DNA from: G020348385 sp964538085
GTDB lineage: Bacteria; Acidobacteriota; Aminicenantia; Aminicenantales; Aminicenantaceae
DNA length: 64,000 nucleotides
NCBI GenBank assembly: GCA_964538085.1
Contig: CAZIDF010000008.1
Span: 62,001-126,000, forward strand
Reading direction: 5' to 3'
Each line of letters begins with the position of its first letter. Position 1 is the stretch's first letter. Below, piece after piece: positions 50,489 to 59,775 of this stretch. Made by a program: the position numbers and the translations under genes. The notes under the pieces were generated by a model, which searched no databases, was not told the DNA's origin, and worked only from the letters and a program-made list of their open reading frames with translations.

Positions 50489-51592
50489 CTACTCCCAATC
50501 ACTCACCAGAGCTGCGATCAGGTCCGTGAGCGCTTCGAGATCCGCCCTGTGTATTTTTTCGATGAAGGAATGCGAGTATGTACCCGGCCAGGAGAGCGGG
50601 ATGTTCACCGCTCCTTCCGGAACGAACATCGATCCGTCATTCCCTCCCCTTGTGTTCCCCAGTTGGATCGGGATCTTATGGGTTCTGGCGATGGCGATCA
50701 CCTTTTTCAACTGCGCTTGTGGTGCGATATTGCTGGAATCGATGGCCCGGAGAACGGCCCCTTTTCCCAAAGGCAAATGGGCGAACCTCTTGGAATCGAA
50801 CGGCCCTGCCGATGAGACAAAAGTATCCACAGGAAAAACATAATCAGCATCGAGCTTTTTGGCAAGCTCGGATGCACCAAAAAGGCCTGTTTCCTCCTGC
50901 ACGTCCCAAGCAAACGTGATGGTTTTGTTATCGATCTTTGTCCAATCAACTCTTAGGGCCGTATCTAAAAGAGCTGCGCATCCTGCTCTATCGTCCACAG
51001 CGCGTGTTGCCAAAAGGTCTGGAGAAAGTTCGACGATTTTTTTCTTGATCGTGACCGAATCTCCTTTGGAAATTCCCAACGCCCTGGCTGCTTCTTGACT
51101 TGAAACGCCGAGATAAATATCGACCTCCTCTTCAGTAAAGGGGGAAAGCTCCAGATCGCGCTGAAAATAACCGGGTCGAGGTGCCACGATACCTTCGACC
51201 ACTCCGCTGTTTGTGTGAACCTGGACAGCATGCCCTTCGTACATCTGGGGCAGGAATCCTCCCCGGCTTGACACCTTCAGCATGCCTTGAGCTGTAACTT
51301 CCTCGATGACAAATCCGAGCTCATCTGTGTGTGCAACAAAAACGAGGTGTGGTCTGCCTTTTCCGACGGAAAACCAGAGATTGTGCATATCATCGACCTG
51401 GGCCTCGACTTCCCGAGGCAATCTGGACCTAATGAATTCGGCCACTTCGTTTTCATATCCTGAAACCCCAGGGATCAAAACCAGTTCTTTGAGCATCTCC
51501 CAAGCAGAATCGGGTCGGTTCGATGTTTGAGAGAGCAAACTACTACCCAAAAGAATAGCCAGGCAGATCGTTAAAAGTGTGTTTCTTTTCAT
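50489..51592 (-). CDS. Secreted M42-family aminopeptidase
   Basis: 367 residues with a signal peptide (about 1-22, LLTICLAILLGSSLLSQ), which is unusual because most M42 enzymes are cytosolic. The di-metal site is intact: AHTDELGF (His), RAVDDRAGC (bridging Asp), VQEETGLFGA (catalytic Glu pair), PVDTFVSS (Asp) and the C-terminal YSHSFIEK (His). RGGNDGSMF is also typical. The start overlaps the preceding stop as TGATG, with GAGG five bases upstream. It lies 13 bp before the peptide transporter gene. Likely releases residues from peptides in the periplasm. Confidence 0.9.
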   Translation of the reverse strand: MKRNTLLTICLAILLGSSLLSQTSNRPDSAWEMLKELVLIPGVSGYENEVAEFIRSRLPREVEAQVDDMHNLWFSVGKGRPHLVFVAHTDELGFVIEEVTAQGMLKVSSRGGFLPQMYEGHAVQVHTNSGVVEGIVAPRPGYFQRDLELSPFTEEEVDIYLGVSSQEAARALGISKGDSVTIKKKIVELSPDLLATRAVDDRAGCAALLDTALRVDWTKIDNKTITFAWDVQEETGLFGASELAKKLDADYVFPVDTFVSSAGPFDSKRFAHLPLGKGAVLRAIDSSNIAPQAQLKKVIAIARTHKIPIQLGNTRGGNDGSMFVPEGAVNIPLSWPGTYSHSFIEKIHRADLEALTDLIAALVSDWE

Positions 51593-52707
51593 CACATCCT
51601 CCCCTCTTGCAACAGGGCAGAAAGCAAGGAATCTAGCGCCTCCATATCTCTGGCATCCACAATCTCGGAAGGCGTTTGTTCAAATTTCACGGGTAAAAAA
51701 AGTCCGATGACTTCCTTCTCTTCCGCTGAAAAAGGACTCAACACAGAGGAGCTGTAATCCGGAGCGACCTGGAGGGGAAGGCCCAATTCTCGAGCCAGGT
51801 CTTGAATTCTCTCCCCTATTCTTGTGATTTTGTCTTCAGAGTACACAAGCACCGGTCCATTTCCCACAACCAGATTCCTATGTTCTTCCACATCACAAGG
51901 AAAAACATCGACGACGATAATGTTTTTAGCCTGGACCTCTTTGGATACACGTAGTGCTCCTAAAGCTGATCGGGGTCGGGACCGTCGCACAGGAAATTTT
52001 GTCTGGGCCATCCATACAAACGTGGCGATGGGATTTTTTGATACGGAAAAACTATTCGCTTGATCCAGAACGAGAGCCATGCAACATTTAAGACCCAAAG
52101 AATGACCCGACATCTTGCCGTCTGCCAGCATCGTGATCTCTCTCCAGGGAGTGACGGCATCCAGCATCTCGATTCCTTTTTCCCGCGCTTCTGTCTCTGA
52201 ATTCACTCCGACATCCAAAAAAGCCAGCTGCAAACCTGGATTCTCCTGAAAATCTTTCCTGACATCAGAGGTAAGGATGTGCAGCGAGGGAAGAGCCAAT
52301 ACGCCTTCGATCGGTCCTTTATCGGTCCACACGATCATCGGATGCCCGAGGTGATAGGAATCGATCAGAGAGGGCACATTAACGGCTTTGTCGATCCTCA
52401 AATATCCCTGCGAATTTATGCCACTGACAAAATAGCCTGCTTCATCCATCGGCGTACAGACAGCCAGCTGGGAGCCCTGATTTTCCGGTCCCCAATACAA
52501 ACTTCCTAGGTTATCTCTCTTGATCTGAAAGCCCGAGGGCAGAATCCCTGTGATAACCTTAACGATAGGTTCTTCATATCCTGTTGGACATGGGATGGGA
52601 AACAAGGTTTGTGCAAGTTTCAGGACAGAAGATTCTTCGGTATATGAAACTGCAACAGAAAACACAACGAGAATACCGAAGGCAATAGAGATAAACCGTT
52701 TATCCAT
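51592..52707 (-). CDS. M42-like protein with lost metal ligands (pseudoenzyme)
   Basis: 371 residues, signal peptide about 1-24, AGGAGGT ribosome site. It aligns along its length with the M42 enzyme downstream, but ligands are gone: AHTDELGF reads CTPMDEAGY, RAVDDRAG reads GHSLGLKCC, and QEETGLFG reads AQTKFPVRR; VVDVFPCDVEEH keeps an Asp. Structure-defining positions (PCPTGYEEPI, VPSLIDSYHLGHPM) remain, so the fold should persist without aminopeptidase activity. It may be a subunit in the M42 dodecamer or a peptide-binding scaffold. Overlap TGATG suggests coupled synthesis. Confidence 0.8.
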   Translation of the reverse strand: MDKRFISIAFGILVVFSVAVSYTEESSVLKLAQTLFPIPCPTGYEEPIVKVITGILPSGFQIKRDNLGSLYWGPENQGSQLAVCTPMDEAGYFVSGINSQGYLRIDKAVNVPSLIDSYHLGHPMIVWTDKGPIEGVLALPSLHILTSDVRKDFQENPGLQLAFLDVGVNSETEAREKGIEMLDAVTPWREITMLADGKMSGHSLGLKCCMALVLDQANSFSVSKNPIATFVWMAQTKFPVRRSRPRSALGALRVSKEVQAKNIIVVDVFPCDVEEHRNLVVGNGPVLVYSEDKITRIGERIQDLARELGLPLQVAPDYSSSVLSPFSAEEKEVIGLFLPVKFEQTPSEIVDARDMEALDSLLSALLQEGRM

Positions 52708-52865
52708 AATACCTCCTCGAACCTGGACGATTCATTGAATATACCCATACCAGCCCGCCCTGCCCAGCCTTAAGATACTCGACAGAATATTATCCTGATA
52801 TTTTTACAAATGGCAACACAAACATTTTCGATCCTTAAGAGTTGTGGGGGAAATGTTTGGCTTGG

Positions 52866-53246
52866 CTACGCCTTCAATATCTTCAACGCTCTGTCTATAT
52901 CTGAAACATCCATGATGACGGAAAATGTGTTGGCTTTCGAAGCAAGCGTTCCGTAACAATACTCGATGTTAATACCTTTGTTTCCCAACAAAGCGGCCAC
53001 ATCGGCAAGAGCACCAGGTCTATTTTCTAGATCCACCCTCAAAACATCCCTTGTTTCTATCTCATAATTGTAGTTTGCAAGGATTTTCATCGCTTTGTTG
53101 ATTTTTTTCACATACAACTTGGCGGAGTCTTGAAAAAGCCCTATCGCCTCGATGTTGATATCGTTCTCAGAAAGACACCCACAAAGATCTCCCAGTGTTG
53201 AAGGTTTGTTTTCCAAAACAACGAATATTTCAGTGATTCTTTTCAT
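52866..53246 (-). CDS. Tandem ACT-domain protein
   Basis: 126 residues made of two ACT folds (4-62 and 66-125). Ligand-loop motifs are LENKPSTLGDLCGCLSENDINIEA and LENRPGALADVAALLGNKGINIEY, each quoted within limit here as LENKPSTLGDL and LENRPGALADV. This size and pairing match stand-alone amino-acid-binding regulators seen near acetolactate or phenylacetate-CoA ligase genes. GGGGGA precedes the ATG. It ends a same-strand run after the PyrD-like gene (23 bp gap). Ligand unknown. Confidence 0.85.
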   Translation of the reverse strand: MKRITEIFVVLENKPSTLGDLCGCLSENDINIEAIGLFQDSAKLYVKKINKAMKILANYNYEIETRDVLRVDLENRPGALADVAALLGNKGINIEYCYGTLASKANTFSVIMDVSDIDRALKILKA

Positions 53247-53269
53247 CTGTCCCCCTGTTTTTTTTAATT

Positions 53270-54262
53270 TTATTTTTTTCCTGAATAGGTTTTTATGAAC
53301 TGGGAGCGAAAATAGGCCTGAGCCTCACCTAGATCCTTCAAGCTCAACTCCTGATTTTTAAACGAGAGCTCCCCGCGGAAACTTGCAAGATCGGGATATT
53401 TATGTTCTGCCATCCACGCTTCCAGCTCACCCAGAAGATTGGCGGTTTCCTCCAATCCTTTTTGATAAAAAAGAGAACACACTTGAACAGCAGAGGCCCC
53501 GGCAAGTATTTGCTTGACCACGTCGCTGCCATCCTGAATTCCCCCTGATGAGGCCACATCACAACCCACCCTCCCAGAAAGAATCCCCACCCAGCGCAAG
53601 CTCTGATGGAGAGAACCGGTTCCCTTCATGCTCTTTGTCCGCAGGTTGCGAACATCGATATCCGGGACCAGGAACCAATTGAATAAAACCACGGCATCAC
53701 AACCCGCTTCGGCAAGCCTCTTTGTCAAATGAGGAAGAGCGGTGATCTGATGGGTGAGTTTCACAGCCACAGGAATGCTAATTTCCTTTTTCACTTTTTC
53801 CAAAATATCGAGGTGATATCTCTCATAGTCGGCCCCTGAGGAATCGAGATCGATCGGGAGGAAGTATATGTTCAATTCCAATCCATCGGCTCCCGCATTC
53901 TGAAGTTGCCGGGCAAAACTTGGCCATAGCTTGTTCGATCGACAGTTGATGCTCGCAAAAATCGGGATGTCCACCTCTTTTTTTGCTTGTTCTATCATTT
54001 TGACAAGCTCCTGGGGAGCATATTCAAGGAGCCCACCGTGCCTCATGTAATCCAGAGCTTCCGGATAAATATTGATTTCCTCTTCAGGAATTTCTTGTTC
54101 GACCTGGAATTGCTCCTCGAATATGGACTTCAGAACGACCGCACCCGCTCCTGAGTCTGCGCAGCGCTTTATTCCGGCTAAAGATTTGGTCAGTCCAGAG
54201 CTTCCGACAATGATCGGATTGCGGAGTTCCAATCCCATATAAGAGGTTTTTAAATCAATCAT
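53270..54262 (-). CDS. Dihydroorotate dehydrogenase-like flavoprotein
   Basis: 330-residue TIM-barrel FMN protein. LRNPIIVGSSGLTKSLAGIKRCADSGAGAVVLKS (first 34 of the family block, positions 14-47), ASINCRS, VAVKLTH and a C-terminal phosphate-binding SSGGIQDGSDV and GASAVQVCSLFYQKG support the assignment. It resembles the dihydroorotate-dehydrogenase-like group often annotated beside pyruvate:ferredoxin oxidoreductase rather than true PyrD; a catalytic Cys/Ser base in the NCRS segment is Cys, as in class 1 enzymes. No pyrimidine genes are near. Function not assigned. Confidence 0.85.
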   Translation of the reverse strand: MIDLKTSYMGLELRNPIIVGSSGLTKSLAGIKRCADSGAGAVVLKSIFEEQFQVEQEIPEEEINIYPEALDYMRHGGLLEYAPQELVKMIEQAKKEVDIPIFASINCRSNKLWPSFARQLQNAGADGLELNIYFLPIDLDSSGADYERYHLDILEKVKKEISIPVAVKLTHQITALPHLTKRLAEAGCDAVVLFNWFLVPDIDVRNLRTKSMKGTGSLHQSLRWVGILSGRVGCDVASSGGIQDGSDVVKQILAGASAVQVCSLFYQKGLEETANLLGELEAWMAEHKYPDLASFRGELSFKNQELSLKDLGEAQAYFRSQFIKTYSGKK

Positions 54263-54340
54263 CTATCTCTCCATTCTGAATTATTGTAGCGTATACGCAG
54301 TATTCATGTACAGCTTCATGAGCCATTGCCTTGTCCCACC

Positions 54341-54366
54341 TTGAATGTAGGGTGGGGTGGGTCGGC
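54341..54366 (+). repeat. Dispersed GTAGGG-type repeat, copy A
   Basis: TTGAATGTAGGGTGGGGTGG followed by GTCGGC, in the 134 bp gap between the PyrD-like and FAD-oxidase genes. CCCACC just before it can pair with GGTGGG. Related copies are at 28.9 and 63.8 kb. Confidence 0.45.
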
Positions 54367-54396
54367 TATGTCATTTTGCGATTTAATGCAAATACT

Positions 54397-55818
54397 CTAC
54401 ATGTCAAAGATTTTCCCTGGATTGAGGATATTGTTTGGATCGAAGGCTTTTTTTATTCCCTTCATGAGGAGAATGGATTCTTCATCTATAACATAGGAAA
54501 GGTAGGTCTTTTTCACGATCCCGATCCCGTGTTCACCAGAAATCACGCCTCCCCTTTCTTTACAATCCCGGTATAGCTCCTGTCGGACCTTTTCCAACTT
54601 GTGGCCCCAATCTAATTCAGGTAGAGGGATTATCTCGCCATCTTCGAATGCGGCTTTCATGATGTGCGTGTGCACATTCCCATCAGCAGCATGCCCAAAA
54701 GTCGGCAGCCAGATCCCGTATTTCCGGGAAACTTCTTGCACGCGTTTGACATGCAAGGCGATCTCAGCACGCGGAACTGAGATATCCAAGATTTCTAATG
54801 TGTGGGCTTTGATGGCTTCGTAAATTTTGCTGCGGATCTCGAGTACCTGCTGCTGTTTGCTCGGACTGTCAGCAACAAAAACATCCAGAGCGTCGTTTTC
54901 CATACAAATGGCGGCAACCTGCTCGGATAACTTCTCCATCTGTTCAGCGCTCGATGCATCGAGGATGATCAGCAGATAGGTGTTGCCCAGTGTGCTTGGC
55001 CATCTTTTGCTCAAGAATTTTTCCGTGATCTGGATGACATCCTTGGGAATAAACTCAACAGCTAACGGCATTATTTTTTCTGCGATAAGTTTGGGCACGG
55101 TATCGATGGCCCGCTCCAGGTTATCGTATGGAATGATGAGAGAACGAGACATCTGGGCAGATGGCATAAGCTGTATGATAGCTTTGGTGATTATTCCCAA
55201 TGTTCCTTCCGAGCCGATCATCAAATTCAATAAATTATACCCTGTGCTGGATTTCATCAGCTTCCCACCGAAGTGGACAACGGCCCCGGAAGGCAGAACC
55301 ACTTCCAATCCTCTCACATAGTTCCGGACGACACCGTATTTGACCGCCCTGGATCCTCCGGCATTGGTGGCAATCACACCGCCGATCATGGCGCTCTCAT
55401 CTCCAGGATGTGGGGGGAAAAACAGTCCCTCCTCCTCGACTCGGGGATAAAAATCCATCAGCATAACTCCAGATTCAACCACGACCATCTGATTAGGCTT
55501 GTCTATCTCGATGATCTTATTCATCCTCTCGAGTGAAAGAACGATGCCTGCATAGGCCGGGACACATCCTCCACACAACCCTGTTGCCCCTCCTCGAGGA
55601 GTGACCGGGATCTTATTTTCGTTAGCCAAACGAAGGATACGAGAAACCTCTTCTGTGGATTTGGGTTTGACCACGACATCCGGTTCCCGGGCTATATCCC
55701 TGAGCGAGAATTCATCATGGCCATAATCTCTCATCTTTTCCGGATCACGAATCACATATATTTTCCCGATTATATTTTCCAGTTCCTGCACGATCCTATC
55801 CGTCAAAGAATTGAACAT
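54397..55818 (-). CDS. FAD-linked D-2-hydroxyacid oxidase (GlcD/DLD type)
   Basis: 473 residues. FAD_binding_4 domain at about 40-215 with PRGGATGLCGGCVPAYAGIVLS and HPGDESAMIGGVIATNAGG-type blocks (in part); FAD-oxidase C domain at 220-470 with HAADGNVH (metal/catalytic His) and GEHGIGIVKKTYL. The family oxidises glycolate, D-lactate or D-2-hydroxyglutarate. No GlcE/GlcF or Fe-S partner gene is adjacent, so an electron-transfer partner must be elsewhere. It sits 2 bp downstream of the antiporter gene. Confidence 0.9.
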   Translation of the reverse strand: MFNSLTDRIVQELENIIGKIYVIRDPEKMRDYGHDEFSLRDIAREPDVVVKPKSTEEVSRILRLANENKIPVTPRGGATGLCGGCVPAYAGIVLSLERMNKIIEIDKPNQMVVVESGVMLMDFYPRVEEEGLFFPPHPGDESAMIGGVIATNAGGSRAVKYGVVRNYVRGLEVVLPSGAVVHFGGKLMKSSTGYNLLNLMIGSEGTLGIITKAIIQLMPSAQMSRSLIIPYDNLERAIDTVPKLIAEKIMPLAVEFIPKDVIQITEKFLSKRWPSTLGNTYLLIILDASSAEQMEKLSEQVAAICMENDALDVFVADSPSKQQQVLEIRSKIYEAIKAHTLEILDISVPRAEIALHVKRVQEVSRKYGIWLPTFGHAADGNVHTHIMKAAFEDGEIIPLPELDWGHKLEKVRQELYRDCKERGGVISGEHGIGIVKKTYLSYVIDEESILLMKGIKKAFDPNNILNPGKIFDM

Positions 55819-55820
55819 GA

Positions 55821-56999
55821 TTATTCACCTATAAGCCCGGTTTTTTTTCTTCGTCCTTTTTGAAACGCAATGATGATCAACGGAGGGGTGACGATCGTCG
55901 TTAGAAGAGACATACCCAACACCACAGTATACACCTCTTGTGTGATCGATTTGAGAGAAAGACCGATCAGAGCGACGATAATGCCCACTTCTCCCCGTGG
56001 AATCATGCAAACGCCGGTTTGAATCCTCGTACGCCAATCCTCCTTCCAGCAAGCCAATGCTGCTCCGATCATCTTGCTCACTACAGCAACCGCTGATATG
56101 GTAAGAACCAATAGGACTAAACGGAGATCGAGAAAGGTCCGGGGATCGAGGTGCGCTCCCATCATAACAAAAAAGAAAGGGAGTAAAAATTCATTGACGT
56201 ATTTGACTTTATTCTCCAAATCATACACCCCCGCCATCTCGTCGATCACGACCCCAGCCATAAAAGAACCGATGATGGCAGCCAATCCGATTACATCGGC
56301 CAGCTCTGCCAGCCCCAAACAGAGAATAACGGATAAAACGAAGGGACCTTCTGGGATGTTTAATTTTTCCACCCATTTTCGCGTTCGTTTTGCCACTTTC
56401 GGTCCCCACCACGTGAGGAATCCGACAAAAGCGATGGACTCCAAGACCAATAGGGAAATTTCTATGACATGGAATTCCTGGCGCGCAAGTCCCTTCACGA
56501 TAGCGAGCACGATCAAGGCAAGGATGTCATCAAGCACTGCAGCGCCCAAAACGATGTAGGCCACCTTGTGTTTGATCAATCCCATATCTTGAAGAACCTT
56601 GACCGATATACCCACACTGGTGGCCAATATGGCCGTCGCGATAAAGAGGCTCTCGACAAAAGGGAAACCCAGCCAAAAAACGGTTAGGAAGCCCATGACA
56701 AGCGGAAAAAGAACACCCAGCAATCCCACAAAAACAGCGGTACGACCCACGGCAAACAGGTCCTTGACCCGGATCTCCAGTCCGACATGAAACAACAGAA
56801 AAATAACCCCGATTTCAGCAAAGGACATCAAAACATGATTTTCCGTACTGATGATCCCCAGAACATAGTTCCCCAGCACTATACCGGCCATCAACTCTCC
56901 GACGATGGCAGGCATTCGGAGGCGAATGAACAATTCCCCCAGTATTTTGGCCGAAGTAAAAATGATGAAAAAATAAAAAAGGAGATTGCCTTCTTCCAT
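55821..56999 (-). CDS. CPA2-family cation:proton antiporter (KefB/NapA-like)
   Basis: 392 residues and about 12 hydrophobic segments. LRMPAIVGELMAGIVLGNYVLG in helix 1-2 (in part), AAVLDDILALIVLAIV with the paired Asp of the unwound core helix, and RGEVGIIVALIGLS near the C-terminal end are characteristic of CPA2. There is no cytosolic RCK/TrkA domain, so it is of the short NapA/GerN type. Exchange of Na+ or K+ for H+ is expected. It lies between the nuclease and oxidase genes with tiny gaps. Confidence 0.9.
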   Translation of the reverse strand: MEEGNLLFYFFIIFTSAKILGELFIRLRMPAIVGELMAGIVLGNYVLGIISTENHVLMSFAEIGVIFLLFHVGLEIRVKDLFAVGRTAVFVGLLGVLFPLVMGFLTVFWLGFPFVESLFIATAILATSVGISVKVLQDMGLIKHKVAYIVLGAAVLDDILALIVLAIVKGLARQEFHVIEISLLVLESIAFVGFLTWWGPKVAKRTRKWVEKLNIPEGPFVLSVILCLGLAELADVIGLAAIIGSFMAGVVIDEMAGVYDLENKVKYVNEFLLPFFFVMMGAHLDPRTFLDLRLVLLVLTISAVAVVSKMIGAALACWKEDWRTRIQTGVCMIPRGEVGIIVALIGLSLKSITQEVYTVVLGMSLLTTIVTPPLIIIAFQKGRRKKTGLIGE

Positions 57000-57009
57000 C
57001 TTTACAGAT

Positions 57010-57801
57010 TTATTTTTTAAACCAAGTGAGACTTTCTGTCAAATTCCTTTTTTTTGGGACCCTCCCTTTTTGAACTCCAATCTGGCTGGGGAAAAAGAGC
57101 ATGATCTGGGGTTGTCCTCTGTATTCCTCCAAGAATCCGGAGACCTGGATTGTTTTTCCTTCCATCCCTCGAGGATCCTGGAATAATGGAAGATATTCAT
57201 CCTGTATGACCGCAGCGAAATCTCCGGTTTTGGTTTGGAGAAAGAGCAAGCGCCCACTTTCTCTGACGCGGGCGCAGAAAAAACTCACCTGTACAAGCTC
57301 CCCGATGTGCTCCTGGACCTGCGGCATTGCGACTGACGGATAAGGTTTGTCATACCAGAATCCTCTCCCCTCCTCCTGGGCCTCTTTTTGTGCCTGGATG
57401 AATTTTCTCTTCACGGCATATGGAAATTTGAGATAGACACGGGCAAATCCTTGTTCCAGAATGAACTGGTTGAAAAGCCCGCTATCTTTCCAAACATAGG
57501 CTAAGAGTCTCCCATACCTGTCTTCCAGTTCGCGTTCATATGTCAGTTCTACTCGTTGCCGGAAAAGATGGTGGAAAGTGAACCGCTTGGCCAACAATGC
57601 CTCCAAGGGTGTCTCTTTAGGTGTTTCCCCGATCTCCGGGGTGTCGATCCCGATCAGCCGGACCCGCCGCTCCGCTCCGCTATCGAACCTCACCTTGACG
57701 GTGTCCCCATCATAAACGACAACCACAGTTCCTTGGCTGGCCGGACGGATCTGTGCGGCTAAAAGATCGATGAACAAAAGAAAAATCAGCGCTTTTTTCA
57801 T
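57010..57801 (-). CDS. Secreted thermonuclease (SNase) with C-terminal OB-fold
   Basis: 263 residues with a signal peptide (1-16, LIFLLFIDLLAAQ). SNase domain at 22-150: DGDTVKVRFDSG, VRLIGIDTPE (active Arg and Asp), and ERELEDRYGRLLAYVW (active Glu and Arg). Residues 165-250 look like an OB-fold (VQVSFFCARVRESGRLLFLQTKTGDFAAVIQ in part, then GKTIQVSGFLEEYRGQPQIML) as in nucleic-acid-binding tRNA/helicase-type OB modules. This fusion would let the nuclease bind its DNA or RNA substrate. Periplasmic or extracellular nucleic acid scavenging is likely. Confidence 0.85.
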   Translation of the reverse strand: MKKALIFLLFIDLLAAQIRPASQGTVVVVYDGDTVKVRFDSGAERRVRLIGIDTPEIGETPKETPLEALLAKRFTFHHLFRQRVELTYERELEDRYGRLLAYVWKDSGLFNQFILEQGFARVYLKFPYAVKRKFIQAQKEAQEEGRGFWYDKPYPSVAMPQVQEHIGELVQVSFFCARVRESGRLLFLQTKTGDFAAVIQDEYLPLFQDPRGMEGKTIQVSGFLEEYRGQPQIMLFFPSQIGVQKGRVPKKRNLTESLTWFKK

Positions 57802-57828
57802 CTTTCGATAGAAGATAAGAAGAATAAG

Positions 57829-59658
57829 CTACTTCTTTTTGATGATTTGCTTCACAGCCTGTTTTATATGCTCGGCAGAAATGCCATACTTTTCCAGCAA
57901 TTCATGGGGTTCGCCAGAACGGGGAAGTTCATCGACAGCCAGATGCAGGATATCCGCCTCGCCGGCGAGCAGAGAAGCGAGGGCGTCTCCAAGGCCGCCG
58001 CTCCGGAAATGATCCTCCACGACCACGACCTTGTTTCCTGCTTTGGCGATCTCTGTTCGAATCTTGAGATCCAAAGGCTGGACAGAGTAGGCATCGATCA
58101 CGCGAATAGGAATATTATCCTTCTTGAGATCTTCATAAGCCTTCAGAGCTTCATGAATGGTTATGCCGGCAGCTACCACAGCGACTTTGTCTTTTTGGCT
58201 CTTTTTCAAGACCTTCGAGCCCCCGATAGGGAAAGCCTCTCCCTTCTTGTAAAGGATAGGTGTCGCTGGACGGGAGGTCCTGAGATACGCCAATCCTCTG
58301 TATTTGGTCATGGCTTCGACACACCCTTCTGTGGAATATGCGTCGCTGGGATAAAGCACAGCACATCCTGGAATCGGGCGAAACAGAGCGAGATCCTCCA
58401 GGCCCATCTGGGAAGGCCCGTCAGCCCCGATGCTCACCCCGACGTGAGAACCGACCAATTTCATGTTGGAAAAGGAATAGCCGGCCATCCTTATCTGGTC
58501 ATGAGCCCGGCACAAAAACGCCGCAAAGGTGGCAAGAAACGGGAGATACCCCCTTGCGGCCATCCCGATCCCGATCCCCACCATGTTCTGCTCGGCTATA
58601 AACACATCGAAAGATCTTTTGGGATAAGCGGCGAAAAAAGAATCGGCATACGTGGAATTTTTCACATCTCCATCGATGCATACTACCGAATCGTTGACTT
58701 TTCCCAGGCTGACAAGGGCATTGCCATAGGCACGTCGAGTGGCCGTCTCCTTGCTGTATGTGTTTTTCGCGAATCGAAAACCCCTTTTTAATTGGGGTTT
58801 TTTCAGTTTGTTCGGCTTTCTCACATATTTTTTTGCATCGATCTCCGGCATCGGCCCGAGCTCATCGAGCGCTCGCTGGAGATCTTCCCGATTCAAGGGC
58901 TTGCCATGCCATCCATTTCTGTCTTCTAAAAATGAAACTCCTTTGCCCTTTATGGTCTTTGCGACGATCGCCGTGGGCTTTTTGGACTGTTTGGCTTTTT
59001 TCAAAGCGGATAGAATCTGGGGAATGTTATGGCCATCGATCTGGATAGCATTCCAGCCAAAGGCCTTGAATTTTCTTTCATAAGCATCCAGATCGTATTC
59101 ATGCATGGTCACACCGGACTGACCGAGCCTGTTGATATCCAAAATCGCACAGAGGTTATCGAGACCAGCCAGAGCGGCTTGGTTCGCTGCTTCCCAGACA
59201 GCTCCTTCAGCACATTCCCCGTCTCCCAACACGACATAAACCCGTCTGGGGCATTTTCCGAGCTTCATCGCCAAGGCCAATCCCACCCCGACAGAAAGCC
59301 CTTGTCCGAGAGAACCGGTCGCTGCTTTAACCCATTTCATACGCGGTGTCGGGTGTCCTTCCAATGTGGACGTGATCTTCCGAAGATTCATAAGGCTTTT
59401 TTGCGAAATGATACCGGCTTCGGCATAAGCTGCCCATAGGAGGGGAGCCGCATGGCCTTTGGATAAAACGAACTCGTCGTTGGACCAATCAAAAGGATCA
59501 TGGATGTTGTACCTCATTTCATCGAAGAATAAACAGGCAGCCAGTTCTGCCATGGACGAACAAGTGGTCGGGTGCCCGGATCCTGCTTTGGTGGTCATTT
59601 TGAATGAGTGGATCCTTAACCTCTGAGCAATCTTTTCCAGGGCCTTTTTTTTGTCCAT
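57829..59658 (-). CDS. tkt: Transketolase
   Basis: 609 residues, thiamine-diphosphate enzyme of the pentose phosphate pathway. Motifs: GSGHPTTCSSMAELAACLFF (about 25-44), SKGHAAPLLWAAYAE, TPP-binding GDGECAEGAVWEAANQA (about 145-161), and the pyrimidine domain with AEQNMVGIGIGMA (catalytic Glu) and SHVGVSIGADGPSQMGLEDL. The C-terminal domain is complete. The length fits the short transketolase subclass. TTGTTA-N17-TATAAT and AGGAGG precede the ATG. A long open frame on the opposite strand inside it is a shadow. Confidence 0.96.
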   Translation of the reverse strand: MDKKKALEKIAQRLRIHSFKMTTKAGSGHPTTCSSMAELAACLFFDEMRYNIHDPFDWSNDEFVLSKGHAAPLLWAAYAEAGIISQKSLMNLRKITSTLEGHPTPRMKWVKAATGSLGQGLSVGVGLALAMKLGKCPRRVYVVLGDGECAEGAVWEAANQAALAGLDNLCAILDINRLGQSGVTMHEYDLDAYERKFKAFGWNAIQIDGHNIPQILSALKKAKQSKKPTAIVAKTIKGKGVSFLEDRNGWHGKPLNREDLQRALDELGPMPEIDAKKYVRKPNKLKKPQLKRGFRFAKNTYSKETATRRAYGNALVSLGKVNDSVVCIDGDVKNSTYADSFFAAYPKRSFDVFIAEQNMVGIGIGMAARGYLPFLATFAAFLCRAHDQIRMAGYSFSNMKLVGSHVGVSIGADGPSQMGLEDLALFRPIPGCAVLYPSDAYSTEGCVEAMTKYRGLAYLRTSRPATPILYKKGEAFPIGGSKVLKKSQKDKVAVVAAGITIHEALKAYEDLKKDNIPIRVIDAYSVQPLDLKIRTEIAKAGNKVVVVEDHFRSGGLGDALASLLAGEADILHLAVDELPRSGEPHELLEKYGISAEHIKQAVKQIIKKK

Positions 59659-59707
59659 AAGGGGAAAGCCTCCTTTTTGGATTTTTTATTCAGGGCATTT
59701 CAGGCGC

Positions 59708-59736
59708 ATTATAGTATCATCTCTTCGATTTAACAA
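59708..59736 (-). promoter_or_regulatory. Promoter of the transketolase gene
   Basis: TTGTTA-N17-TATAAT on the minus strand, about 42 nt before the start, followed by AGGAGG. Confidence 0.65.
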
Positions 59737-59775
59737 CCCTTATTGTTTTTAAACGATTATTTCATTTTTTCTAGG

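Noticed and set aside
53270..54262. Calling the flavoprotein pyrD
   Set aside because: Sequence resembles the dihydroorotate-dehydrogenase-like group and the context lacks pyrimidine genes.
57847..58791. 314-codon open frame on the plus strand inside the transketolase gene
   Set aside because: Opposite to a clear transketolase with intact motifs; no SD or family pattern. Codon-bias shadow.
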